A stretch of 47,539 nt of DNA from Hymenobacter rubripertinctus (GTDB lineage Bacteria; Bacteroidota; Bacteroidia; Cytophagales; Hymenobacteraceae): assembly GCF_003583925.1 (NCBI RefSeq), contig NZ_QYCN01000042.1, positions 1 through 47,539 of the forward strand, written 5' to 3'. This document shows positions 16,496 through 23,640 of the stretch, one piece after another. A program made the position numbers and the translations under genes. The first letter of the stretch is position 1. Each line of letters opens with the position of its first letter. Under the pieces are notes generated by a model. The model did not search any database and had not been told where the DNA came from. It saw only the letters and a program-made list of their open reading frames with translations.

Positions 16496-17134
16496 ATGTC
16501 CGTTGCTGATTCACTAGCTCGCATCGAAACCTGGCTGGCTGCTCATGCGCCCCGCATCCTGCGCGAGTCGCTGAACCCCGGCGCGGCTTCGGCGGCGTTG
16601 GATAGGCTGGAAACTACCGTGGGCCGGCCGCTGCCCGCCGACTACCGGACGCTTTACCAGCGGTTTGATGGGTTGAACCAAGCTGCCGACAACCTCGGCA
16701 GCTTTTGGTATGGCCCGCGTTTTCTGCCGCTGGCGCAGGTAACGGGCAATTACCAAAGTAGCGCCGCCGATTCGGAGGTAAGTCCTCTTTCCAAAGTACC
16801 AGCCATCAGGCAGGATAACGCGCTGAACCCTTTCTGGCTTCGTTTGGGGTTCGATGGCTCACACGTGTGGCTATGCCTCGACCTCGACCCAGCTTCGGAA
16901 GGCCAATACGAACAGGTCATTCTGTTGGATGAGGAAGCAGAAACGGCTTTCGTAGTAGCTGGTTCGGTAAGCAGCCTACTGCGCGACTTTGCCCAGGACC
17001 TGGAACAGGACCGGTATGTCCTCAACCCCGATGCGCTGGAGGATGGCGACCGATATTTGGACCCGGTCCAAGCCATTGACGTGGTGAACTGGTACCACGC
17101 CGAGCGGTGGCAGGACAAGGTCAACGGTTGCTGA
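16496..17134 (+). CDS. SMI1/KNR4 (SUKH) family protein
   Basis: A 212-residue cytosolic protein with the SUKH pattern. A helical lead (RIETWLAAHAPRILRESLNPG) is followed by LETTVGRPLPADYRTLYQRFDG, the usual G-x-x-L-P-x-x-Y-x-x-x-x-x-x-x-G core, then GSFWYGPRFLPLAQV. Further segments are GSHVWLCLDLDPASEGQYEQVILLD and a C-terminal LLRDFAQDLEQDRY. SUKH proteins commonly neutralise polymorphic toxins, though some serve general regulation. No toxin is encoded nearby, and an Imm51-like gene follows, so this may be an orphan immunity gene. The ATG at 16496 is chosen because upstream sequence overlaps the oxygenase gene in another frame. Confidence 0.8.
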   Translation: MSVADSLARIETWLAAHAPRILRESLNPGAASAALDRLETTVGRPLPADYRTLYQRFDGLNQAADNLGSFWYGPRFLPLAQVTGNYQSSAADSEVSPLSKVPAIRQDNALNPFWLRLGFDGSHVWLCLDLDPASEGQYEQVILLDEEAETAFVVAGSVSSLLRDFAQDLEQDRYVLNPDALEDGDRYLDPVQAIDVVNWYHAERWQDKVNGC

Positions 17135-17214
17135 CCGGCCGTTCAGCAGTACCCTTTCAGCAGGAGGCAAAGTTTATCGCTTCAATAAAGCGAGAACCGG
17201 CCGTCATCCCGCCG

Positions 17215-17221
17215 TACCTTG
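17215..17221 (+). promoter_or_regulatory. -7 box close to the Imm51-like gene start
   Basis: TACCTTG ends six bases before ATG 17228, the same near-leaderless spacing as seen before pxpB and pxpA. Confidence 0.35.
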
Positions 17222-17227
17222 CGGCTT

Positions 17228-17611
17228 ATGCCGACCCCAATGCAACCCACCCCCAACACTGCCCCTTTTATCGTGACCGACGCGCCGCCGGAGCTCACTG
17301 ACCCGGCGCGGCGGCAGCGCATCCTGGTCGACCTCTCCGACATGGACGATTATTACGTGGTGTTTGAGCGCTACGGTTTTGGGGGCGGCGGGGCCTGTTG
17401 GGCCGAGCACATTGAAACCATTATCGAGGAGCACGCCCCCGACCTGCTGGAGCGCGTGGAGCTGGCCGGGGCCGGCGAAATCTTCCGCGCTTTCACCGAC
17501 GGCCCCGCCACCACGGCCGAGTTCCTGGCCCTGGTGCGACCCATCTTCGCCGATTTGGGCAGCCTGAACAAGTACCTGAGCCAGACCGACCCCACCGATT
17601 TTTTCGAGTAA
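17228..17611 (+). CDS. Imm51-like immunity protein (tentative)
   Basis: A 127-residue acidic cytosolic protein. The core MDDYYVVFERYGFGGGGACW, then HIETIIEEHAPDLLERVELAGA, FTDGPATTAEFLALVRPIF and ADLGSLNKYLSQ resemble Immunity protein 51, a family encoded beside polymorphic toxins. In that family an aromatic-rich strand and a G-rich turn precede a long helix and a phenylalanine-containing C-terminal helix. Assignment is from memory of the family pattern and is tentative. It sits 93 bp after the SUKH gene with its own -7 box. No matching toxin is present, so it may protect against toxins of neighbouring strains or be a relic of one. Confidence 0.55.
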   Translation: MPTPMQPTPNTAPFIVTDAPPELTDPARRQRILVDLSDMDDYYVVFERYGFGGGGACWAEHIETIIEEHAPDLLERVELAGAGEIFRAFTDGPATTAEFLALVRPIFADLGSLNKYLSQTDPTDFFE

Positions 17612-17683
17612 AATCTGCCAAATTGGACAACGGATGGCCTTTTTCACGTAAGAGGTTGAAGCATACTGAGGGGCTTCGAGCAG

Positions 17684-17953
17684 ATGACTACCAACCTGTG
17701 CGGCCTCGACAGCTACCAGCGCATTTTCGAGTTGCAGCAACGGGAAGTAGCCCCCCTCAACCAGGCCGTGAGCGTGTCTGATGACCTGTTCAGGGCCAAC
17801 TACGCCACCTACCTGGAGGTAGTCACGGCCCAGCGCAACGTGCTCGAAGCCGAGCTCAACCTGACCAACGCCCGCCGCCAGCAGTTGCTGCTGCTCATCA
17901 ACCTCTACCGCGCCCTCGCCGGGGGCTGGACGCCGCCCTGGACCGGGGAGTAA
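17684..17953 (+). pseudogene. TolC-family efflux outer-membrane protein, C-terminal remnant
   Basis: The 89-residue frame matches only the last helical repeat of RND-type outer-membrane efflux proteins: FELQQREVAPLNQAVSVSDD, then LFRANYATYLEVVTAQRNVL, EAELNLTNARRQQLLLLINL and the typical YRALAGGW end. Roughly 380 upstream residues of a normal protein, including the signal peptide, are missing, and the preceding sequence is not recognisably TolC. An ATG at 17684 opens the frame by chance. It is a decayed fragment, with no pump genes nearby, and marks a deletion or insertion boundary next to the helicase cassette. Confidence 0.8.
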
Positions 17954-18031
17954 CGGCTGGGCAGGCGGGGGCCGCCTCTCACGCCCCCCTTGCTTACCCG
18001 CCTACGGGGTTTCATCCCTTTCGCTCCGCCC

Positions 18032-20158
18032 CTATACCACCACCACATCCCGCAGAAACCCGGCCGCGCCCGCGAAGTCGAAGTACCGCTCCTTGAGCAC
18101 CGCTACCTGCAAATGCGCGGGCAGCCGCGCACCCCACTTGGCGAAATCCATCAGGGCCGGGTTCTGGGTTAGCGCATCGTGCAGGTGGAAATCCACGTCC
18201 AGCGCGAACAGGCGCAGCTGCTCGAACAGCGCCGGCAGCAGCGGCGCGGCCACCCCAAGGCCGAAGCTGCTCGCGCGCTCATCGAAGATGAATTCCACCT
18301 CCAGTTGCCGGAGCAAAAAGGCTAGGCTGCGGTTGATTTTCGTGCCGGTGAAGGTATAGAAAACCAGGCCGCTTTCCTTGAGCAGCGCGGGCCGCTCGTG
18401 GGTCATTTGCGCCGGCCAGGGCCGGCCGGCAAACTGCTGGCGCAGGCCGCGCAGAGCCAGTCGGCTGGGCTCGTCCAGCTCCGGGTACTCGTCGGTAGCG
18501 GCCAGAATGGCCAGCATTTTCTCGCGGATACGCGGGTGCACCGTGCCGCCGCCACCCGAGAAGGCGGGGCGCTTGCCGTCGCGGGCGGGCACTACCTCGA
18601 TGCGCTTGGCAGCCATATCGATGTTGGTGATTCTCCAGGTGCGGGCGGCCAGAAACAGGTTTTCCTGCTCCTGCACCTGGATCGAATAGGGAATTTCGCC
18701 CACCGTTTTGCCGGCATGGACGACTTTAAACACCGACTCGGTTTTGAAGACGCTGAAAAACTCCCGCGAGTTGACCGTGAACTCACCCTCCACCCCGATA
18801 ATGAGCTCCGGCCCCAGCGCCTCTAACCAGCCAATACGCAGTAACTCGTCCAGAATTTCATGGGCCGCTGCCGGCGCTATTTCCTCGAACAGGCTATTGT
18901 CCAGCAACTCCTTAAGCAGCGCAATCCGGCCAATACCTGCCCGCTCCTTCACAATAGAAAGGGCCTGGTGCAGCAGCAAATCATAGGGGTGGCGGGCGGC
19001 CCGCAGCGGCTCCACGAAGCCCTCTTGATACAGCAGCCAGCAGGCCAGCGACTGCACCAGGCTCCAGGCATTGGTGGCGTAGAGCAGCAGCTCACTGGCC
19101 GCCCCATCGCGCCGCCCGCTGCGCCCCACCCGCTGGATGAGGGAGGCCACCGACTGCGCCGCGTCAATCTGCACCACTTTATCGACCGAGCCGATGTCGA
19201 TGCCCAGTTCCAGGGTGGAGGTGCAGGCAATGCAGAAGGGCTGGCGCTGGTTGTTTTTGGCGAAGTGCTCCACGTATTCGCGCACCTCCTTGTGCACCGA
19301 CGAGTGGTGCGAAAAGTAGTGCGGGTGCCCGTGCACCCGGTCCGAAATCAGGCGCAGCTTCACGGCCACCACTTCGGCCAGGCCACGGGTGTTCGGGAAA
19401 ATCAGGGCTTTACTATGGCTGGTTTGCTTGTACAAATCCTTGAGCAAATCGAGCGGCAGATCGGCCCCGTGGCGGTCGGCCGCGAAGTAGCGAAACCGCG
19501 TGAGCAGCTCCTTACCGGCGCGGTCGAGCAGCACCTTGGTGCGCGCGGCCTCGCCGGTAAAGCGCTTGGCCTCCGCGTAGTCGCCGATGGTGGCCGACAG
19601 GCCCACTACCGCCGGCCGCGTTCGGCTCACGCGCCGCAGCCGCCCCAGCAACGACTGCAATTGCAGGCCCCGGTCGGTGCCCAGAAAAGAGTGAATTTCG
19701 TCAATCACCAGGTAATCTAGGCTGGCGAACAGCGTTGTAACGCTGGAGGGCGAGTGCACGAACATGGCTTCCAACGACTCGGGGGTGATGAGTACGATGC
19801 CTTGGGGTTGGGCCAGCAGGCGCTTCTTGTCGGCGCGGCTGGATTCGCCGTGCCACTTGGTCACAGGCACGGCGAGGTACTGGCACAAGGCCTCCACGCG
19901 CTGAAACTGGTCGTTAATAAGGGCAATGAGCGGCGACACGTACAGCACCCGCACGCCCGGCCGCCCAAAATCCACCTTCGACAGAATAGGCAGAAACGCC
20001 GCCTCCGTCTTGCCCGAAGCCGTGCGCGAGGCCAGGATATAGTTGTCGTCGTCGGCCAGAATATGCTGGATAGCCGCCGCCTGAATCGGGCGCAGTTCCT
20101 GCCAGCGCTGGTCGCGCACGTAGCGGCGAATGGGCTCGGCGAGCAGGTGGAAGGCCAT
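18032..20158 (-). CDS. Lhr/BrxHI-like superfamily II DEAD/DEAH helicase
   Basis: A 708-residue ATP-dependent helicase with all SF2 motifs: I ASRTASGKTEA (43-53, K50), Ia YVSPLIALINDQ, Ib ITPESLEAM, II DEIH (153-156), III SAT (188-190), IV ALIFPNTR, V TSTLELGIDIGSVD and VI QRVGRSGRR (342-350). A winged-helix region and a C-terminal domain follow the core, as in Lhr-core helicases and the BrxHI helicase of some BREX systems. It is shorter than bacterial Lhr (about 1500) but near BrxHI length. It is the last gene of a same-strand set with the BrxD-like ATPase and TerB-C protein, 155 bp after the ATPase. Likely role: unwinding or translocating on DNA in a defence or repair pathway. Confidence 0.9.
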   Translation of the reverse strand: MAFHLLAEPIRRYVRDQRWQELRPIQAAAIQHILADDDNYILASRTASGKTEAAFLPILSKVDFGRPGVRVLYVSPLIALINDQFQRVEALCQYLAVPVTKWHGESSRADKKRLLAQPQGIVLITPESLEAMFVHSPSSVTTLFASLDYLVIDEIHSFLGTDRGLQLQSLLGRLRRVSRTRPAVVGLSATIGDYAEAKRFTGEAARTKVLLDRAGKELLTRFRYFAADRHGADLPLDLLKDLYKQTSHSKALIFPNTRGLAEVVAVKLRLISDRVHGHPHYFSHHSSVHKEVREYVEHFAKNNQRQPFCIACTSTLELGIDIGSVDKVVQIDAAQSVASLIQRVGRSGRRDGAASELLLYATNAWSLVQSLACWLLYQEGFVEPLRAARHPYDLLLHQALSIVKERAGIGRIALLKELLDNSLFEEIAPAAAHEILDELLRIGWLEALGPELIIGVEGEFTVNSREFFSVFKTESVFKVVHAGKTVGEIPYSIQVQEQENLFLAARTWRITNIDMAAKRIEVVPARDGKRPAFSGGGGTVHPRIREKMLAILAATDEYPELDEPSRLALRGLRQQFAGRPWPAQMTHERPALLKESGLVFYTFTGTKINRSLAFLLRQLEVEFIFDERASSFGLGVAAPLLPALFEQLRLFALDVDFHLHDALTQNPALMDFAKWGARLPAHLQVAVLKERYFDFAGAAGFLRDVVVV

Positions 20159-20164
20159 TTTTTG

Positions 20165-20305
20165 GAGCTGTTAGCTGTCAGCTATTAGCTGCTAGCTTTT
20201 CGTTCTGATGAACTTTATGAGGTAGCCAGGAATGGGGTAGAGACGCAAAAATTTGTATCTCTCCTTAAAGGGCTGAATGACGAGAAAGCTGTCAGCTAAC
20301 AGCTC
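20165..20305. repeat. Inverted repeat between brxD-like and helicase genes
   Basis: A 19-bp arm at 20165-20183 pairs with 20287-20305 with one mismatch (GAGCTGTTAGCTGTCAGCT type), leaving 103 bases between. Degenerate copies of the same AGCTGACAGC motif occur near 43060, so it appears to be a dispersed element. It separates the helicase from the two upstream genes and may attenuate or separate transcription. Confidence 0.75.
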
Positions 20306-20313
20306 AAAAAAAC

Positions 20314-21633
20314 TCACAGCACCTCAATGGCATCCACGGCCGAGTCGTTGGCACCGGGCCGCTCGTCGCGGATTTGAATGTCGCCGAACAACTGCTTTTT
20401 ATCCAGCTCCGGGTTTTGGCGCAGCAGGCTCAGGATGTTGAGGAAGTCGCGGATGACTTCGCGGGGCGTGAGGAATTCGCTGGCCCCGGGTTTGTTGAAC
20501 ATCTCTTCCATGAAGGCCTCAATGTCGGCATCGGTGATGGCCAGCTGGCTCTGGTAGTTGAAATCGAAGATTTCCTTGAGCTTTTGCAGCAGCACGAACA
20601 CCTCGTTGTGGGTGAGCGGCATGAGGCGGATGACGGGCTGGGCGAAGTCGCGCAGTGCGCTGGTTTCAAACTTATTGGTTTCCAGCCGCGACTTCAGGGC
20701 CTGGTAGCTGAACAGGCCGCGCCGCTCGTTTTCGAGCACCTCGCGGGTGCCGGCGAAGTTGAGGAAGAAGTGCTCGATTTTGCCTTGGAAGCAGTCGTTG
20801 TAAATGGTCAGAATCTTCTCATAGTTCTTCTCGCGGGTGGCCGACGACGCTATTTTGTACAGGTTGATAGCCTCGTCCAGATTTATCATAAACCCGCTGT
20901 AGCCCATGCTCACGAACAACCGGCAGAAGTTCTTGAGCATGTCGTAGTAGTTGAGGTCGTTGATGATTTCGCGCACGCCCAGGTCGCGCCGGGCCTCAGT
21001 TTTGGTGCGGTACTCGCCCTTGAGCCACTTGAGCGCGTCGCGCCGCAGCGTATCGTTGCCCGTAACGTAGCCCTCGTAATACTTCATCACCACCGTGCCA
21101 AAGTCGAAGCCGCCCACGTCGGTCAGCTCCTGAATAGTGGCCATAATGGCGGCCTGCACCTTCGGCAAGTGCTTCTGGTCGCGGATGCTGGGCAGCGGAA
21201 TGTTCTCGGCGGCGGCCACCCGGCTCATCACCTGCTCCATCCATTTTTCGAGCAGCGTGGCCAGTGCCCCACCTTCGGGCTTGGTCTGGATGGCGATGTT
21301 GTCCATGATGGCCGCGTACAGGGCCACGGCCTTGTGGTCGTTGGCATACAGGCGGTTGTCGGGCGTGAAATCGGCATTGGCCACCACAAATTTCTGCTTC
21401 AGGGCCACCGTGTTCAGCAGGTGCAGCATAAACGACTTGCCGGAGCCGAAGTCGCCAATCCAGAACTTGACCATGCTGTGTCCGTTTTTGACATCATTCA
21501 GGGCCTGCAAAAACGCGGCAATTTCGGGCGAGCGGCCCACCGTAATGTGCTGCACCCCCAGCTTGGGTACCACGCCGCCCAGCAACGAGTTGACGATGGC
21601 CGTGGCTTCCTTGGGTTTTATGTTGTCGATCAT
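20314..21633 (-). CDS. brxD: BrxD-like P-loop ATPase (BREX-associated, DUF2791)
   Basis: A 439-residue AAA/STAND-type ATPase matching the BrxD (DUF2791) family over its full length. The family start IKPKEATAIVNSLLGGVVPK is followed by Walker A GDFGSGKS (60-67) and Walker B FMINLDEA (248-255). Later segments are FAGTREVLENERRGL, RLMPLTHNEVFVLLQKLKEI, and the winged-helix-like tail with LTPREVIRDFLNIL. In BREX type 2 loci BrxD occurs with the BrxHI helicase and the pgl genes. Here the start codon overlaps the stop of the TerB-C gene (TGATG, sharing one base), so the two are translationally coupled. Likely a DNA-associated motor or switch of the cassette. The symbol is by family; no full BREX locus is visible. 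Confidence 0.88.
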   Translation of the reverse strand: MIDNIKPKEATAIVNSLLGGVVPKLGVQHITVGRSPEIAAFLQALNDVKNGHSMVKFWIGDFGSGKSFMLHLLNTVALKQKFVVANADFTPDNRLYANDHKAVALYAAIMDNIAIQTKPEGGALATLLEKWMEQVMSRVAAAENIPLPSIRDQKHLPKVQAAIMATIQELTDVGGFDFGTVVMKYYEGYVTGNDTLRRDALKWLKGEYRTKTEARRDLGVREIINDLNYYDMLKNFCRLFVSMGYSGFMINLDEAINLYKIASSATREKNYEKILTIYNDCFQGKIEHFFLNFAGTREVLENERRGLFSYQALKSRLETNKFETSALRDFAQPVIRLMPLTHNEVFVLLQKLKEIFDFNYQSQLAITDADIEAFMEEMFNKPGASEFLTPREVIRDFLNILSLLRQNPELDKKQLFGDIQIRDERPGANDSAVDAIEVL

Positions 21634-23120
21634 CAGGCAGTAATCTTATGATAATAAGGCTGGTAAATGGTGTAGCCGTCGCCGGTTTCCTCCACCAGCA
21701 CGTCGTCCAGCAGCTCGTAGCACGCCTCATTGAGGCCGTCGATGAGCTGGTGGCGCAGCGTGCCGTGGCTGATAGCCAGCGCTTCTACCTGGGCCTGCGA
21801 CAAAGCCAGCTTGTGGGCGGCGAAGAGTTGCAACAGCACCCGCTGCGGGATATCCAGGACCAGGCTACCAACGCAACGGGCAGCAGCGGGGGGGGGCGGA
21901 TCAGCGGCCGTTCGGGGCGGTTTGGCAGCTACTTTCCGGGATTTTGCAGGCTTGGCCGGCGCGGGAGTTTTCCCCGGCGGCGGGGACGCAACGGTTTCGT
22001 CGCGCAGGTATTCGTTGAGCAGCTCCACGGTGCCGCTATGCTGGTCGCGCACGGCGTGGATGGCGTGGCGGTCCAGCTCGATTTTGCGGCGCTGCACCTC
22101 GTACACTTTCGGCAGTTTGGCCAGGGCCTCTTCCAGGTTTTGAGAGAATGCCAGCTCGTTCACCATCACTTGAAACCGCTTGGCCTGCTCGGGCTGCGAA
22201 AACAGCTGTTTCTGCAAAGCCTTGGGCAGGGGTTTGGCTTCGGCGTAGCGGGCTTTTACACCATGCAGGTAGCGCAGGTGGTAGCCCAGCGCGGCCTCGG
22301 GGTGCCGGGCGGCCAGGCGTTTAGTGGCCTCCTGGTAAAGCGCCCCCACGGCCGGGTTGTCGGCGTTGCGGGCCGCCAGCGCATCGAGGGCGGCCACGAA
22401 GGCGGGCGCATTGGCAGCGGGGCTAGTTACCAGTTGCGCCAGCTCGGCTTTCCAGCGACTGGTGTTCAGCTTGTTGAGGAGCCGCTCGGTAGCATGGTCG
22501 GGGGCGGGCAGCAGGGCCAGTAGCGGCGGTAGCAGCGGCGGCACCCGCCGCCCCAGCAGCTCCCGGAAATCAGGTTCCAGCTCGGCCAGGGAGCCACCGA
22601 ACAGACTGGTTATTTTACGCTTGTGGCCCAGGTGCGCCCGCGCCGCGTTTTCGCAGAGCCGGAAAATAGCCAGGTAGGTATCGGCCCCGGTTTTGGGCGG
22701 CGTGTAGTACCACGTCGTGCTGGCGTAGTAGCGCAACGACTTGGCGCGGCCATCCAGGGTTTTCACCGTCTGGGCCAGGGTACTGCCCTCGGACTTGAGC
22801 TGCTGCTCCAGCAGCGGCAGCACAGCCAGGTACAGTCGCACGGTGGCCTCGCGGCCCGCCTCCACATCCAGAAACGTATTGGTTGGCAGCGGAAAGCGGT
22901 TGAGCCAGCTGATTTGCCGGGGCGTGAGGGCCAGCTTCTCCTTATAGAACCGGGCGAGGCTCGGCGGCTCGTAATCGTTGTAGTACGAGTAACCGGACGT
23001 TGGCGGCAGTGCGGGCGTAGACCGGGGCAGGTCGGCGCTGGCCCATTGGAGCGCATTGTTCAGCTTCAGTAATAGGCCCGTTACGTCGATGATGGAGTCG
23101 TCAGCGGAGTCGGTTGGCAT
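21633..23120 (-). CDS. TerB-C domain protein of the BrxD/helicase cassette
   Basis: A 495-residue soluble protein. The C-terminal ~80 residues (LDIPQRVLLQLFAAHKLALS, then QVEALAISHGTLRHQLIDGL and NEACYELLDDVLVEETGDGY) match the TerB-C domain, named from tellurite-resistance-associated proteins. The N-terminal part has YYNDYEPPSLARFYKEKLAL and LPTNTFLDVEAGREATVRLY, recalling TerB-N partners. A central helical region and a proline/lysine linker (~375-410) join the two. I see no central TerB metal-binding domain. It heads the operon. Published comparative work on Ter-domain proteins links TerB-N/TerB-C to DUF2791 ATPases and SF2 helicases in predicted DNA-processing systems. Start at ATG 23120. 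Confidence 0.82.
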   Translation of the reverse strand: MPTDSADDSIIDVTGLLLKLNNALQWASADLPRSTPALPPTSGYSYYNDYEPPSLARFYKEKLALTPRQISWLNRFPLPTNTFLDVEAGREATVRLYLAVLPLLEQQLKSEGSTLAQTVKTLDGRAKSLRYYASTTWYYTPPKTGADTYLAIFRLCENAARAHLGHKRKITSLFGGSLAELEPDFRELLGRRVPPLLPPLLALLPAPDHATERLLNKLNTSRWKAELAQLVTSPAANAPAFVAALDALAARNADNPAVGALYQEATKRLAARHPEAALGYHLRYLHGVKARYAEAKPLPKALQKQLFSQPEQAKRFQVMVNELAFSQNLEEALAKLPKVYEVQRRKIELDRHAIHAVRDQHSGTVELLNEYLRDETVASPPPGKTPAPAKPAKSRKVAAKPPRTAADPPPPAAARCVGSLVLDIPQRVLLQLFAAHKLALSQAQVEALAISHGTLRHQLIDGLNEACYELLDDVLVEETGDGYTIYQPYYHKITA

Positions 23121-23640
23121 GGCGGAAAACGGGAAAATTGCGGTCGGCGGCGGCTACAAATTACGGCAATTCGCCCGGTACCGTGCACTCTGCCACGCCT
23201 GCCGCCACGTAGGTCGGGGGCGGCGGCTCCTGCTCCTGCCGGGCGTGGGTGGCCAGCAAATGCTGGTAGAGCGGCGGCTGGGCCGCTGTCAGGCCGGGCA
23301 GGGGTTGGGGGCTGAAACTGCCGCCGCGCCCGCCGCCATGGTAACGGACCACTCCGATGTTGTTTTTAAGCGCAACTCTGCCATCGTTTAGAGCGAAAAT
23401 ATTTCTTGCTTATCATCTGCTTACTGATTACGCCTACGCCTTATCTCGGCGGGTTGCTTGGCAAGGGCCTTTTCGGCAGCAGCTGAAGGAGCTTTCTGGA
23501 GCGCTGACGAAGTCAGGGGGTAACATCAGTTATCGACACCCGGGTTGGCTGACAGAACTGCCATCCGGCCGCAACCATGCAACGCCCGACGGGTGGCCGT
23601 ACTCCAGGCAAAGTACCGCCGCCCCGTTTTTTTGTTCCAT
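23121..23640. other. Intergenic region between the TerB-C gene and the S41 peptidase gene
   Basis: 520 bp between divergent genes. A minus-strand GTG frame (23352-23161) gives a 63-residue proline-rich peptide ending 40 bp before the TerB-C start. It has no recognisable domain and may be spurious. The stretch 23385-23430 is locally AT-rich and may hold the promoters, but I found no clean TTTG-N19-TAnnTTTG pair. Confidence 0.4.

Noticed and set aside
20374..21651. 425-residue plus-strand frame opposite the BrxD-like gene
   Set aside because: Antisense shadow; Walker motifs are on the minus strand.
18032..23120. A complete BREX type 2 locus
   Set aside because: No PglX methyltransferase, PglZ phosphatase, PglW kinase or BrxC/PglY gene in the window.
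23161..23352. 63-residue minus-strand ORF before the TerB-C gene
   Set aside because: GTG start, proline-rich, no domain and no clear promoter; noted in the intergenic entry only.
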